From Haplosporangium gracile (taxonomy: Eukaryota > Mortierellomycota > Mortierellomycetes > Mortierellales > Mortierellaceae), in assembly GCA_015499985.1 (NCBI GenBank), contig JAAAUF010000106.1, positions 3,371 through 64,695 of the forward strand: DNA of 61,325 bases, read 5' to 3'. This document shows, piece by piece, positions 37,268-47,783 of the stretch (the first letter of the stretch is position 1; the number at the start of each line of letters is the position of its first letter). A program made the translations under genes and the position numbers. Under the pieces are notes generated by a model. It worked only from the letters and a program-made list of their open reading frames with translations. It did no database searches and had not been told where the DNA came from.

Positions 37268-37593
37268 ATGGCCCTCTCAGACGTTAAACGAGCAGAGATC
37301 CTGGATATGAGCAACGCTGGCGTCAAGTCCCCCAAGATTACGGCCACTTTCGATGTCAGCGAACGGACTGTCCGACGAATCCTCGCCCAGTACAAGGAAC
37401 GAGGAACAGTTCTCACCAAGAAGTCCCCTGGTCGCCCCTGCGACACTGGGTCTGTTAGACCAGCACCGCAGATCAGTCTGGACGCCCGGACCTCTTACCC
37501 CAGTCAAGATACACATGAGTCGACGTTGGCTATGTGAACTGAGTAGAAGCGTAACAATCCCTGCAAACCCCGCTCACAACCGGATTGTCGGTT
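37268..37593 (+). pseudogene. Truncated Tc1/mariner-type transposase (HTH part only)
   Basis: From the ATG at 37268 the first about 58 residues form a homeodomain-like helix-turn-helix of Tc1-type transposases: MALSDVKRAEILDMSNAGVK, then FDVSERTVRRILAQYKERG, ending KKSPGRP, the usual linker to the second HTH. After GRP the frame is lost: the original frame runs to a stop at about 37537, while a neighbouring frame continues as LTPVKIHMSRRWLCELS to about 37593. No DDE/D catalytic domain follows. A solo HTH derived from a transposon is likely; domestication cannot be judged. Confidence 0.55.
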
Positions 37594-37982
37594 AATTTTT
37601 TAACCCATTTTGGTTGAAAGACACAATATCTCTTCCCTCCATCCCTTACAAGTTGCATACGATATCATAAGCGCATTCTTCTACTCGCAATCCTTGACCG
37701 CGCTTCTACCCCTCTTTACTTCGCTTTCCTTAACCACTTCTCTACTTCGCCTTCTATACACTAGTATAATACCCCCCTATTCCTTATATTAAAACATCAT
37801 CTTTTCTAGCCTCTTCCTCTTGACTCTTCCTTATCACTTCTCGTCTCTTCTTCATCTCACTCCAGTCCTTACACTCACTCACTCTTCCTTGCTCTATTAC
37901 TATCACAAGTTGTCCTAAAAAAAATTAACTCATCACATCACTACAGGTCACTGTGTATTCATAGTTCTACTGGGTAAAGTTA
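37594..37982. other. Intergenic, 3' of the acyl-CoA dehydrogenase gene
   Basis: Pyrimidine-rich low-complexity sequence with no coding region or RNA gene seen. Confidence 0.35.
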
Positions 37983-39829
37983 CTATAATAATAAAGTCCG
38001 GGAGACAGCCATTCGCATGACCTCGTTTGCACCCCCAAGAATGCGGTGAACGCGCGAGTCTCGGTGGTAGACGTTAATCTTGTAATCCTTCAAGTATCCA
38101 TATCCTCCATGCAACTGCAAGCTGTCATCGCAAATCTTGAAAGCCTCCTCTGTGGCATGAACCTTGGCCATAGCACAGTAACTGGCCGCGTCAGGATGGT
38201 TTTGATCCAACATCCTAGCTGCTTGGCGAATCATCAGTCTTGAAGACAAGAGACTTGTTGCCATGTCTGCGAGCTTGAACTGGGTGTTTTGAAAGCCGGC
38301 CAAGACCTGACCAAACTGCTTGCGAACATTAACGTGCTCAATTGCTGCCTCAATGGATGCTTGGGCAGCACCCAAACTGCATGAACCTACGGTATGATAA
38401 TAAAACGTTAGATGTTAGCTTTTTGAATAAGTCACTCACTTCAAAACATATGGAAGTCTAATCTTATTACTCTACCAATGTTAATGCGACTGCCGTTTAG
38501 ACCCTTCATGGCAATGGAAAAACCTTGACCCTCAACTCCAAGCAGGTTCTCTACTGGGACCTCGCAATCCTCCATAATAACTGCTGTTGTTGGCTGTGAG
38601 TTCCAACCCATTTTGCTCTCCTTCTTGCCAAAGCTCAATCCCTTGAATCCCTTCTCAACAATAAAGCAAGAGGTACCCTTGGGTCCAGGACCTCCAGTAC
38701 GAGCTATAACCAAGTACACATCGGATGAGCCCCCTCCAGAAATAAATGCTTTGCTGCCATTGAGGACATAATGAGATCCTCTTTTAACAGCAGCTGTAGA
38801 CAATCCTGCAGCGTCAGATCCTGCGCCAGGCTCAGTCAAGCAGTAAGAAGCAAGCTTCTCCATGCTAGTAATCTGAGGCAGATATCTTTGACGCTGTTCT
38901 TCACTTCCGAACTCGTCTAATATCAATTGAAGGTTGAGGGGACATATTTAACCACAGTGTTATGTTTGATCAATATACTCGGGTATATCTTGTGTTGAAT
39001 GTGATTTGGTAAGACCAATCTTCATACCAATCATCCATGAGCACATACTACAAGTTAGAATAAGAGAAAAAAAAAAGATGGTTAGTACGCTTTCCACATA
39101 CCCAGACCTTCATATTCTAAGATTCAGCCATCGAATCTCAATACATACTTGTGAAGAGTGATATAGGCGGTGGTAGAGACATCTCCCTTAGAAAGGGCCT
39201 CAAAGACCACAGAGGTTTCCAGTCTCCCAAGACCTGAGCCTCCAACGTCCTCTCGAGTGTATAGTCCTCCGAAACCGAGCTCTGCGCCTTTACGAAGAAC
39301 GTCAACAGGGAAGTGCCGGTTCTCGTCCCACTAAAAACACCAGAAAATAAGTTTGGTTTGTCAACTGAAATTGTGTTCCTGAGAAATTTAACGACATTAA
39401 TTTTAGATTTAGGAGTACCTCCTGCATTTTAGGGGCGAATTCTTTATCGGCAAAAGCTCGAGCAAGACTCTGAAGTTCCTTTTGATCATCTATCACGAAG
39501 ACAGAATGGGGCGAAGCAAAGTAAACAACAATTAATACCGATAAAAGAGAATAAAAGTGGACAACATAGATACAATCTAATTGTACATGCCAGTAATATT
39601 ACCAGTAAGGCCAACGGATGCTAATGTGTAGAGAGAGGATATGATAAAGACTTAGCAATAGCGTATGAAAGCAAGTAACAGAAGACTCCATCTACGTTCA
39701 AACATATTGAGGATATGCAGACATACGATCAAGAACAGAGTGGTGACGAATCTGGTGAGATACAACAGAGGCAAGCCTTCCGAGTCTGGTGGGCACACGT
39801 CGTGAGGAGATGGTGAGAAGTGAGGCCAT
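37983..39829 (-). CDS. ACAD8: Mitochondrial acyl-CoA dehydrogenase, isobutyryl-CoA (ACAD8) type
   Basis: Exons 39829-39727, 39620-39603, 39489-39419, 39330-39149, 39047-39028, 38916-38476, 38386-37983; 1239 nt, 412 aa, phases agree throughout. Exons 2 and 5 are micro-exons of 18 and 20 nt. The first 35 or so residues are Arg/Ser/Leu-rich ([20 protein letters not shown]), a mitochondrial leader. Family blocks follow: [88 protein letters not shown] and [13 protein letters not shown]. These match ACAD8 best in my memory, so the likely step is isobutyryl-CoA oxidation in valine breakdown with FAD and transfer to ETF. Oddly, the C-terminal loop reads [11 protein letters not shown], whereas human ACAD8 has Glu at the first of the two Gly positions, the proposed catalytic base. 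An in-frame upstream ATG exists, but 39829 starts the leader cleanly. Confidence 0.9.
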
Positions 39830-40001
39830 CAGTAGAGCAAACGGAAGAGGAGGTAACGAGTGAGAGAGAAGCAATGGAATGCGGCGATGGGGAAGAAAGG
39901 CGATTGAGATGATGGTGCAGCGCGATGATGGACATGGTGACGTGTGCAGAACTAATGGTACATGCATAAAAGACAAAAGGGCAAAAAAAACCAACGCGCA
40001 T

Positions 40002-40135
40002 GGCGTAAAGTAAACTGCACGGTTCTTGGGGACAGGTCAACTCAGAGGGCGTAAAGCAAGCTGCATGGTTGGGGATAGGTTAACTCAAAGGGCGTAGAGC
40101 AAGCTGCATAGTTCTTGAGGAGAGGTCAACCGAGG
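40002..40135. repeat. Degenerate tandem repeat, three units of about 43-46 bp
   Basis: Three imperfect units each begin ggcgtaaag or ggcgtagag, continue with an aagctgcat-like core and end with ggtcaac- or ggttaac-containing sequence (40002-40047, 40048-40090, 40091-40135). They lie 170-310 bp upstream of the ACAD8-type start codon, so they are part of its promoter region. Confidence 0.8.
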
Positions 40136-41417
40136 GGAAATTCAATAAGTAGACTTTCGCATTTGTACACAACTATGATTGAATAATAATCAGGGATGTA
40201 GACTAGTGCAAAAAAAGGCACTAGCGCACTTCCATGATACAACGACAGCCAATCATTTTTACGTTGGACATACAATGTGCGTCCGACGTTGCTTTGTGTA
40301 AACGGGGAGCACGAGGAGAACCTTCACTTTTTTTTTTTTATGGACGCCAAATTCCCACGGTTGTGCCAGCATGCGAGGGGAGAACCTTTGCAACGATGCT
40401 GGAGGGGAACATGTGATACTTATTCTTTTTTGAAAAGAAAATGATGACGTCACGCTTTTGCGTTAATAGCGGGCATCGTCGATTGGAAACGCTTCAATGG
40501 ACGAGGTATCTGGACGTCTGGATGTGCTGAGCCAGGTCGCAGACTGTTATGGCGACACGAAGCACTTGGAGTCTTCTCGATCAGAGGGGCAAGGCATTAA
40601 CCATACGTGTTGGAGAAGGGTCTCAACTGTCTGAGGGCTTTTTGATAAAATGTCAGCCGCGTGTGTCTAGGGTTGCGATAGTTCTTCCTTTTGTGCTGGA
40701 CTATAGTGGAGGGAAAAGGTGAGAAGAGAGGGCAGGTGGGAGAAAGAGAAGGCAGAGTCGTACCCGTTGATGTTATTCTTGACAAAGGCCGCGTACGCGT
40801 CCAGGTTGCCCGCGTCCTTTTTTTTTTTGCATCGAGTGTTGGGTGTCCTCCTCCTTTCTCGATGCCCCCAAACCATGGACCAATCAGAATCAAGAGGAAA
40901 AACTGCGTTTGCACGAAAGAGGGAGGCCAATGGTGAAGCATGAAACATGTGTGGAAAGCACAAACATGAGCAAGAAAATTAGTATAGACGCTGTGGTCAA
41001 CCCTGCTACCATCCAAATGATAAACTGGTGCACTCTCAAAAGTACAATTACTACGTTGCTGTATTCATGGTGGTAAAGCTATCGAACAATTAGTTACTTG
41101 GAGTTCCTGGCGCATGGGAATATCGTACCTGTATGTTGGCACATTCGGATATTCGTAGCATATGTTTACCCTGGTGTGAGAGCCCCATGCCATATGGAGC
41201 GCCTAAAGGGGTTAAGGAGTTCATAAAAGGATACAGATAGGGGGTGTAAGAAAAAGATGGAGATAGGGGGTGCAAGAAAAGATGGAGATGGGTGCAAGAA
41301 AAGATGAAGATAGGGGAGTTCATAGCCAGAAGGGAATGCTAAAGTAATGGAATAGAGTTCAACAGATTTGAAAGCATATATTTACCCTGTGTGAGTCATC
41401 TTCAATTTTTCTATAAG
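40136..41417. other. Intergenic, upstream of ACAD8-type gene and NiCoT gene
   Basis: No confident gene. A minus-strand frame near 40600-41000 (ending YQKALRQLRPFSNTYG) has a possible intron but no recognisable domain. A purine-rich tandem repeat of about 21-30-bp units (core gtgcaagaaaagatggagat) lies at about 41236-41316, roughly 100-180 bp upstream of the NiCoT start. Confidence 0.35.
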
Positions 41418-42701
41418 ATGCAGCCCTCTTCGTCGTCGCTGCCCCATCCCAGTCCAACCATGAACGACGCCATATACTCATCACCACGATTCCGACGGAA
41501 GTGCCTCATTACGATTGGTGGCCTTGTCGCCGTTAATATAGCCGTTTGGATCCTTGCTGCACTCGCCGCCAAGAGCTACCCTTCTTTGCTGGGTTCTATG
41601 GTGATCGCCTACACTCTTGGACTTCGGCATGCTGTCGACGCTGATCACTTGGCCGCCATCGATAACGTCACCCGGAAGTTGATACATCAGGACTCGGCCA
41701 ACAGTCGTGGGAATTCTGGACAGCATGATATGGCACCGCCCGTGTGTGTTGGCCTGTTCTTTTCTCTGGGCCATTCTACAATCGTGATCGCCGTCTCCAT
41801 CGCTGTGACGGTCACAGCCTCGGCTATTGAGGGCAAGTTGGAGACTTTTGGCACAACAGGCGGAATTATCGGCACATCCGTCTCGTCGGCATTCCTACTT
41901 CTGATTGGGTTTTACAACGCATTCGTCTTGTTCAAGCTGGTCCAAGAATTCCGCAAGATCCAAACAACTGGAAAGTGTCATCATCGAGATCCCATCAAGG
42001 AGACGCTTGAAAGTACCGCCAACAGTACCAGTGGCGACAACGACGACAACGACTATGCTGAAAAGTCCAAACCCATCTCCCCCCCTCAAGCTAGTGGACT
42101 GTTCGTTCGTATATTCCGACCACTCTTCAATCTGATCGATAGCAGTTGGAAGATGTATCCTTTAGGGGTGCTCTTTGGACTTGGCTTCGATACAGCAACA
42201 GAGGTGGGCATGCTCGGTATCGCAGCTGCCAGCGCCCACTCTGGTTTTCCGACAGCCGTCATCCTCATTTTCCCGGCACTCTTCACGGCCGGAATGAGTT
42301 TAATTGACACGTTGGATGGCATCTTCATGGCGAACGCCTACGGCTGGGCATTCGTGAATCCTGTCAAGAAGCTATGGTACAATATTGTCATTACGTTCAT
42401 GGGCGTCTTCGTTGCATTCGTGGTCGGGATTGCGGAATTGCTAGGATTATTGGCTAGCCGATTAGAGCTTGATGGTCAGTTCTGGGAATTTTTCCTGACT
42501 CTGAGCGATAACTTCGGATTGATTGGATACGTGATTATCGGCGTGTTTGTGGCGACTTGGATATTTGCGCTTTTGTTTTACAAGTATGGGCCAATCAAGG
42601 ATCTCGAGAGAACTGTTGTTGTAATCGAGGAAGGAAGCATCGTGAAGGCTGAAGCTGGTGATGTAGAGAAAGGGACTCTTCAAGAAAGGACTTCATTGTA
42701 A
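41418..42701 (+). CDS. High-affinity nickel/cobalt transporter (NiCoT family)
   Basis: Single-exon gene, 427 aa. NiCoT signature motifs are intact: LRHAVDADHLAAIDN (the metal-selecting helix), FFSLGHSTIV, LGFDTATEVG and SLIDTLDGIFMANAYGW. About eight hydrophobic segments are visible, with a hydrophilic, His/Asp-containing loop in the middle (about residues 190-225), as in bacterial HoxN/NixA and S. pombe Nic1. The protein would import Ni2+ and/or Co2+ across the plasma membrane; the main fungal nickel enzyme is urease. The start ATG at 41418 was chosen because the upstream extension of the frame opens only with a GTG. An internal Met (MNDAIYSS) 16 codons on is an alternative. Confidence 0.93.
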   Translation: MQPSSSSLPHPSPTMNDAIYSSPRFRRKCLITIGGLVAVNIAVWILAALAAKSYPSLLGSMVIAYTLGLRHAVDADHLAAIDNVTRKLIHQDSANSRGNSGQHDMAPPVCVGLFFSLGHSTIVIAVSIAVTVTASAIEGKLETFGTTGGIIGTSVSSAFLLLIGFYNAFVLFKLVQEFRKIQTTGKCHHRDPIKETLESTANSTSGDNDDNDYAEKSKPISPPQASGLFVRIFRPLFNLIDSSWKMYPLGVLFGLGFDTATEVGMLGIAAASAHSGFPTAVILIFPALFTAGMSLIDTLDGIFMANAYGWAFVNPVKKLWYNIVITFMGVFVAFVVGIAELLGLLASRLELDGQFWEFFLTLSDNFGLIGYVIIGVFVATWIFALLFYKYGPIKDLERTVVVIEEGSIVKAEAGDVEKGTLQERTSL

Positions 42702-43639
42702 CCAAGGTATGACTTCGTAAGTCTTTTTTTTTTTACACCTCTCTGAACAAGTAATCTCCCCGCTGTCTAAACCAATCTGAAAACCTACTTATCTCTCTAC
42801 CTACCTATTTTTCGTTTTTTCCTTCTCTGCACAGCTAACACCAACCGACAAGGTTGGCTGGGTTTAGTAAGACCATCCCTCTAATCCTTTCTACTGGTTA
42901 CTAGTTTTTCATTATTAAACGCCCTTAAATGCAGATTATTGAGTGAAAAAAAAGAAAGAGGAATGGAAAAGAAAGAACGATGTTGCTCTTCCGAACAAAT
43001 CTGTAGAACAATAGGCTTATTCTCGGCAGAACGTAGCAACAAGGTTACTCTACTGCTTGCAACATTCCGTGCAATTAAAGTCGTCTGCAATGGATTTATC
43101 TCTTCCAATATTTAAAATTAACATTAATAGGAACCTCACAAAGCCATTCCGCTCTGCAAGATAATCCCACGTTCATAAGATTCAGGACCGTAGGTCTATT
43201 CGTATTCAACTAGAAATGGCACAAGACGGTAATCGTCGCGTTCTAGCACGGGTTCTGACTTAGACACATTCAGCCATAACCTAACGGATGATAGCTTTGG
43301 GCACTTGCCTGCTCAGGCTGGTCCAAATACCAATTATCCGAATGAACGGACACATAAGATCAAAGACAGACTGAGAAAGGAAGAACACGAAGGTCAGGGG
43401 CGGACTAAAATTGAGAGAATATTGTTTATTTGGATGATGGTGGTGGTGGATGTGATAAAGATCATGAAATAACATTTGCATTTTCATCGCTTTGGCCAGG
43501 CAGTGGCTCTTGTTTTTTTAGGTTCATATTGATTGTTGTGGGAGTATTTATGCAAAGTAGTAGAGCACTTCCCCTCTTGCACTACCCTGAATTGGAGAAG
43601 TGCATCCCTGCCTCTTCTCTCCGATACAAGCTTTCCAGA
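42702..43639. other. Intergenic, 3' of the NiCoT gene
   Basis: AT-rich with poly-T near 42722 and no supported gene. Short ORFs here lack motifs. Confidence 0.35.
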
Positions 43640-44190
43640 AGGGGTCAGTACCATATGCGTGTCTCCCACCGTTACTCTGCTATGGTCACGTGAAAACGCC
43701 ACCAACCTTTCTAGACCCTTCTTCCCTGGCAGACTAACAAGACAGCCATCTTAGAAAACTCTAGAAATCGATACAGTCACTATCTAGCCCTCATCTGCAC
43801 ATAAATAATACTCTTAGCCTACACCTAGATAGTCAGTAATCCAGAACTCACTTCTTTATTAAAAACAAGTTCAGTACAATCGTTCCTCGTCCTCTCATCC
43901 TCCGCCTTGTTACACCTACAAGCTCTGCAACAAGACGAGGGGACGAGAGGACGAGGAACGATTATACTGAACTTGTGTTTAATAAAGAAGTGAGTTCTAA
44001 ACTGAGGGAGTAGACTGCTATCGACTACAACTATTTATATGTGTCCAGGAACCAGGCTGGACTCTGGTTCATGTTAGATCTTTCTACGGAGGGCGTCTAG
44101 ATTAGTCAGCGTGGAACTATCTGGGATGTTGGTGGTGTTTTGGGGTGGTCACGTGACGTGCACTGAGTGGAATTCTGACAAGCTCCTTAC
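43640..44190. repeat. Foldback (long imperfect palindrome) repeat element
   Basis: The core is an inverted repeat: 43844-43896 and 43945-43997 are 53-bp arms with 51 matching positions around a 48-bp spacer. Weaker symmetry extends outward to about 43640 and 44190, including a tcacgtga-containing block on each side (about 43685 and 44150). No coding region. A diverged copy of one side occurs at 47784-48040 in the opposite sense to 43640-43900, so this is a dispersed repeat, possibly a non-autonomous foldback/MITE-like element. Confidence 0.8.
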
Positions 44191-44820
44191 CCTCGCTGCC
44201 TTTCTTTGGCAGCCGGTTGTGGTCGAAATGAATGCACAAAGAACAAGATATTCTCCATTCAACGGTGTCACAGCACCTCCCATTGAGAAAAAGGAAAGGA
44301 CTGGGGACTGCTTTTTTTCCTTATTCTTTTTGCCCAATTATTTTTTTAGGAGGATGAAAGCCAATGCGCCTGTCATGAAACCATCCCATTAGGAGCGTAA
44401 AGAGGTGCGGGATCGGAGAAACTTTGTTGAAGGCTACATTTTCGTGGGAAATACGAATCTTGGCTCTCCTGTTCACCGGGGTTGATCGGACAAATTGAGG
44501 GAAAGTTAGATGTCCACGGAGTCAATCTCCTAAATCGGGTCGTGTTGGTGCAATTGGGTTGTAAAAGAAAATTAATATCGGGCTCTTTTTCTTCCTCATG
44601 TACAGTGGAGTGTACATTTTGGGAAATTACAGTCCAGTCCCTCCTTAATTGCTCACATAGACGGGTCTGGGCAGTGGGCCTGAGAAAGTTCTTGGTGGTC
44701 CATTAAAGTTGTATGCGACTTTCTGGCAATACGCTCACGGTTACCTCATTTCGACACTTTACATTGTTTCAGGACTACTTCTCATACCGCGACGTTCTTA
44801 CATGGGCTGGCACATAGAAA
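44191..44820. other. Intergenic; no gene seen
   Basis: Lies between the foldback element and the GATA repeat. Short frames only, without recognisable domains. Confidence 0.3.
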
Positions 44821-44825
44821 TTGTA

Positions 44826-44970
44826 TTTGTTGACAAAAAAGATAAGTTTCGTTTGTTGACATGAAAGATAAGTTTTGTTTGTTGACATGAAAGATAAGTT
44901 TGTTTGTTGGCAGAAAAAAGATAAGTGTTGGTGACATGGGGGAATGCATGCATCCTACACATATCTTATC
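44826..44970 (+). promoter_or_regulatory. Tandem GATAAG array upstream of the polygalacturonase gene
   Basis: Four tandem units of about 23-26 bp (44826-44851, 44852-44877, 44878-44900, 44903-44927), each with tttgttg and GATAAG. GATAAG lies at 44841, 44867, 44893 and 44920. A reverse copy, CTTATC, lies at 44965-44970. This matches the HGATAR consensus of fungal GATA factors (AreA/Nit2, Sre types). The array sits 315-400 bp upstream of the polygalacturonase start codon. Regulation through it is inferred. Confidence 0.6.
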
Positions 44971-45123
44971 CGTAAAGAGATATTTTGGCTCACAGACGCG
45001 AATTATGAAGTTATTAAGTGCATGCTCTTGTTTGTTGTCCCTTGGCATACACAACAACATCTAATACATTCTAAGCGAGCAATGGTAACCGGAAAACGGG
45101 TAGCACTACGAATCCTCAGCTGA

Positions 45124-45132
45124 TATAAAAAG
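45124..45132 (+). promoter_or_regulatory. TATA box of the polygalacturonase gene
   Basis: TATAAAAAG lies 118 bp upstream of the ATG at 45242 and is followed by a short A-run and a CA-rich leader, typical of strongly inducible fungal genes. Confidence 0.55.
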
Positions 45133-45241
45133 TAGCCATCGAGCGCGTTGGAAAAAAAAACATAATACTCAATACCCACTCCAACAGCAGATTCACAACT
45201 ATCAACCACTACACTCTCAACCTACCTACAACTCCTTTACT

Positions 45242-46981
45242 ATGAAGTTTTTACCCATTATCACCGCCTTCGCAGCTACTGCTGTCATGGCCGCTCCTAC
45301 CAAGGTATGCGCAGCATGGAGAAATAGCGAATCGAAATCTTTGGCAACTGGAGAATACTAGTGTATTTAGTATGGTCTATTATTTTTTTCTTCTCCTCCC
45401 TCTCCCTGTCCAGGAGCGTGCCGGATGCGTCGCCACATCCTACGGCCAAATTGCTGGCACTAAAGGCTGCAGCGCGATTACCATTCAAGGTCCATTCACC
45501 GTACCTGCCAACAAGATGATTGATCTTACTGGACTCAAGACTGGAACTACAATCAAGATTGGTATGACCATCCGAGATCATTTTTTAATCACTGTTTTCT
45601 CCAAAGAAAACGCCGGATCCTAATCTTGCATCAAATCAACCTTTAACATTAGCCGGTACCATTACCTTCGCCAAGGGGACTCTGGACAAGAACAACGATC
45701 TTGTAACCATTGGTGGTACCAACATCAAGGTCGACGGCACCAGTGGCACCTTGGACGGCAGCGGACCAGTAAGTTTTGTTATTTTTTCTTTCGCATCGTT
45801 ATTTTGTAGTGCAATACATGATCTCCTTGACCCTTATTTCAACATTTGTACTCGTTATCGTCACACAACAGCTCTACTGGGACGGCAAGGGCGGCAACGG
45901 TGGCGTCAACAAGCCCAAGTTTGTCAGACTCAGCAAAATGAGCGGCTCCATCACTGGTCTAACCGTCATTGGCTCTCCAGTGCACACTTTCGCCGTCAAC
46001 GGCTGCCATGGACTTACTCTCACCAACATCACCATCGACAACCGTAAGGATCACGCCGCATGTTTATTCTGTCTTTTTGGACGTAGATTGATAACGGTGT
46101 TTAATCAAGTCGAACGGGTTTTCTCTAACATTTTGTATGTTCCTCCTCTTTCTTCTTTTCCTAAAGGTGGACCCAAGTATGCTCTTGGCCACAACACCGA
46201 TGCCTTCGATGTTGGCTCCTCTTCGGACATTACCATCACCGGTGCCAAGGTGTACAACAACGATGACTGTCTTGCCGTGAACAGCGGCACCAATATCGCC
46301 TTTAATGGTAACTACTGTGAGGGTGGTCATGGCATTTCGATCGTAAGTGGAACCATCTCAAATGAACATTTCTTTTATTCTTTTTGTCAAAAACAATGTG
46401 TATCACAAGCGTGTTAATTAACATTCCCATCTGTAACACCATCTCTTCACTTCTCAAACAGGGTTCAATCAAAGCCGGATCTATCGTTGATGGTGTCTCG
46501 ATCAAGGGAAACACCGTTGTCAACTCTGCGAACGCAGTCCGCATCAAGGCCTACGCCAACGCGACCGGCGGCAAGGTCAACAACGTCACCTACTCGGACA
46601 TCACCATGTCCGGCATCACCGACTACGGCATCGTCATCCAGCAGGACTACACCAACGACGGCGCGACTGGCAAGCCCGGCGGTGCTGCCCCTATCACCAA
46701 TGTCAACTTGTACAACATCCACGGTAGCATGGCCAAGAAGAGCAGACAGAGTACTTATATTCTCTGCGCCAAGTGCAGCAACTTCAACTTCCAGAAGATT
46801 GCCATTACTGGAGGAGCTGCTGCCAAGTGCACGTAAGTCTTTGGTGATTTTTTTTTTTTTCGTTTGTGTTGCCTGTTGACTCTTTTTGGAGCTTCTGCCC
46901 TAGATGAGTTTTAATCTAACTTTGTTATTTTTTTTTATTGCGTGTCATAGTGGAATTTCTCCCAAGCCCATGGGCTGCTAG
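45242..46981 (+). CDS. Secreted polygalacturonase, glycoside hydrolase family 28
   Basis: Exons 45242-45304, 45414-45561, 45653-45768, 45872-46043, 46167-46342, 46462-46832, 46951-46981; 1077 nt, 358 aa. Exon 1 is exactly the signal peptide and its junction ([21 protein letters not shown]). All GH28 active-site motifs are present in order: [24 protein letters not shown] and VRIKAY. Paired cysteines occur early ([16 protein letters not shown]) and at the C-terminus ([13 protein letters not shown]). The enzyme would cleave alpha-1,4-galacturonosyl bonds in pectin outside the cell; length and motifs fit an endo-acting fungal pectinase. It lies between two inverted copies of a foldback repeat and downstream of a GATAAG array. 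Introns are 91-123 bp. Confidence 0.95.
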
Positions 46982-47783
46982 ACTCACACGTGCGTGCACC
47001 ATACTTCTGATCCACGTCATTTTGAAAATGAATTGAGCACTCTGGAATACAGTTGAGCCATAGCGGTGGCTAACTGTCGATATAGAATCTCCTTAATTCT
47101 AGACGGTCATAATCTTAGATTTTTTTAAAAAAAAGTCAAATGCAAGTAAACTTTTTTAGTCAAAACATTTTATCAAAACTCTATTTTTTTGGCGTGGATA
47201 TGGAGAGGATGGTGCGCTGTCAGTCGCTGTCGTCTTTGGTACTGTCATTCTTGTCGTCGACGTTGGAGTCTATTATGTTGACGCGTTCGGACACAGAGGA
47301 GGGCCACCTTAGTTCGAACCTTATCATTTAGGTTGTCGGTGAGCCACTTAACAAGGCGACTGGCAAACTTGTCCATATTCTCGATGAGCCAGTCAAAATA
47401 CAATTGCTCGATCCTGCTGCTATTGTTGCCACCCCTAGGCAGCTTGGCTATGCAGTTGGTCTGAAAGAAGGTGTCGACAATGCCTGAGTTCATCCCTATA
47501 CCGCCGCGATTAAGTCCAGGTCAGATATTTTCTGCTTCTTAATCAGCCGAGAATCTCAGCGACCGCAGGACGGTGCAGGCGGTATCTGGTCTTGTCAACA
47601 TGTACCGACGGGACGGCTTTGTTAATGATGGGCCTCGGAGGGAGAGCGAGTTGGTGAGGATGTGATTGAACCTATGTATGAGCCGAACCTGACCGTGAGC
47701 AACTCGATCCCGGATCTAGTCTGCACCCCGCCTCTAACTGTTGGCATGGACTGGACAAAGCAACAACAAGCAAACCATCCCTT
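46982..47783. other. Intergenic, 3' of the polygalacturonase gene
   Basis: A minus-strand frame at 47245-47493 (YFDWLIENMDKFASRLVKWL) looks coding-like but has no recognisable family, no partners and no start context; possibly a decayed fragment. Nothing else is seen. Confidence 0.3.

Noticed and set aside
40597..41016. Minus-strand 139-codon frame (ends YQKALRQLRPFSNTYG)
   Set aside because: It has a possible intron and a CCAAT-like box upstream, but no domain, no clear start and equally open overlapping frames.
41391..41417. GTG-initiated extension of the nickel transporter
   Set aside because: Same reason; the first ATG at 41418 gives a normal NiCoT N-terminus.
47245..47493. Minus-strand 82-codon frame next to the polygalacturonase
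   Set aside because: Coding-like wording but no family, neighbours or splice partners to support a gene.
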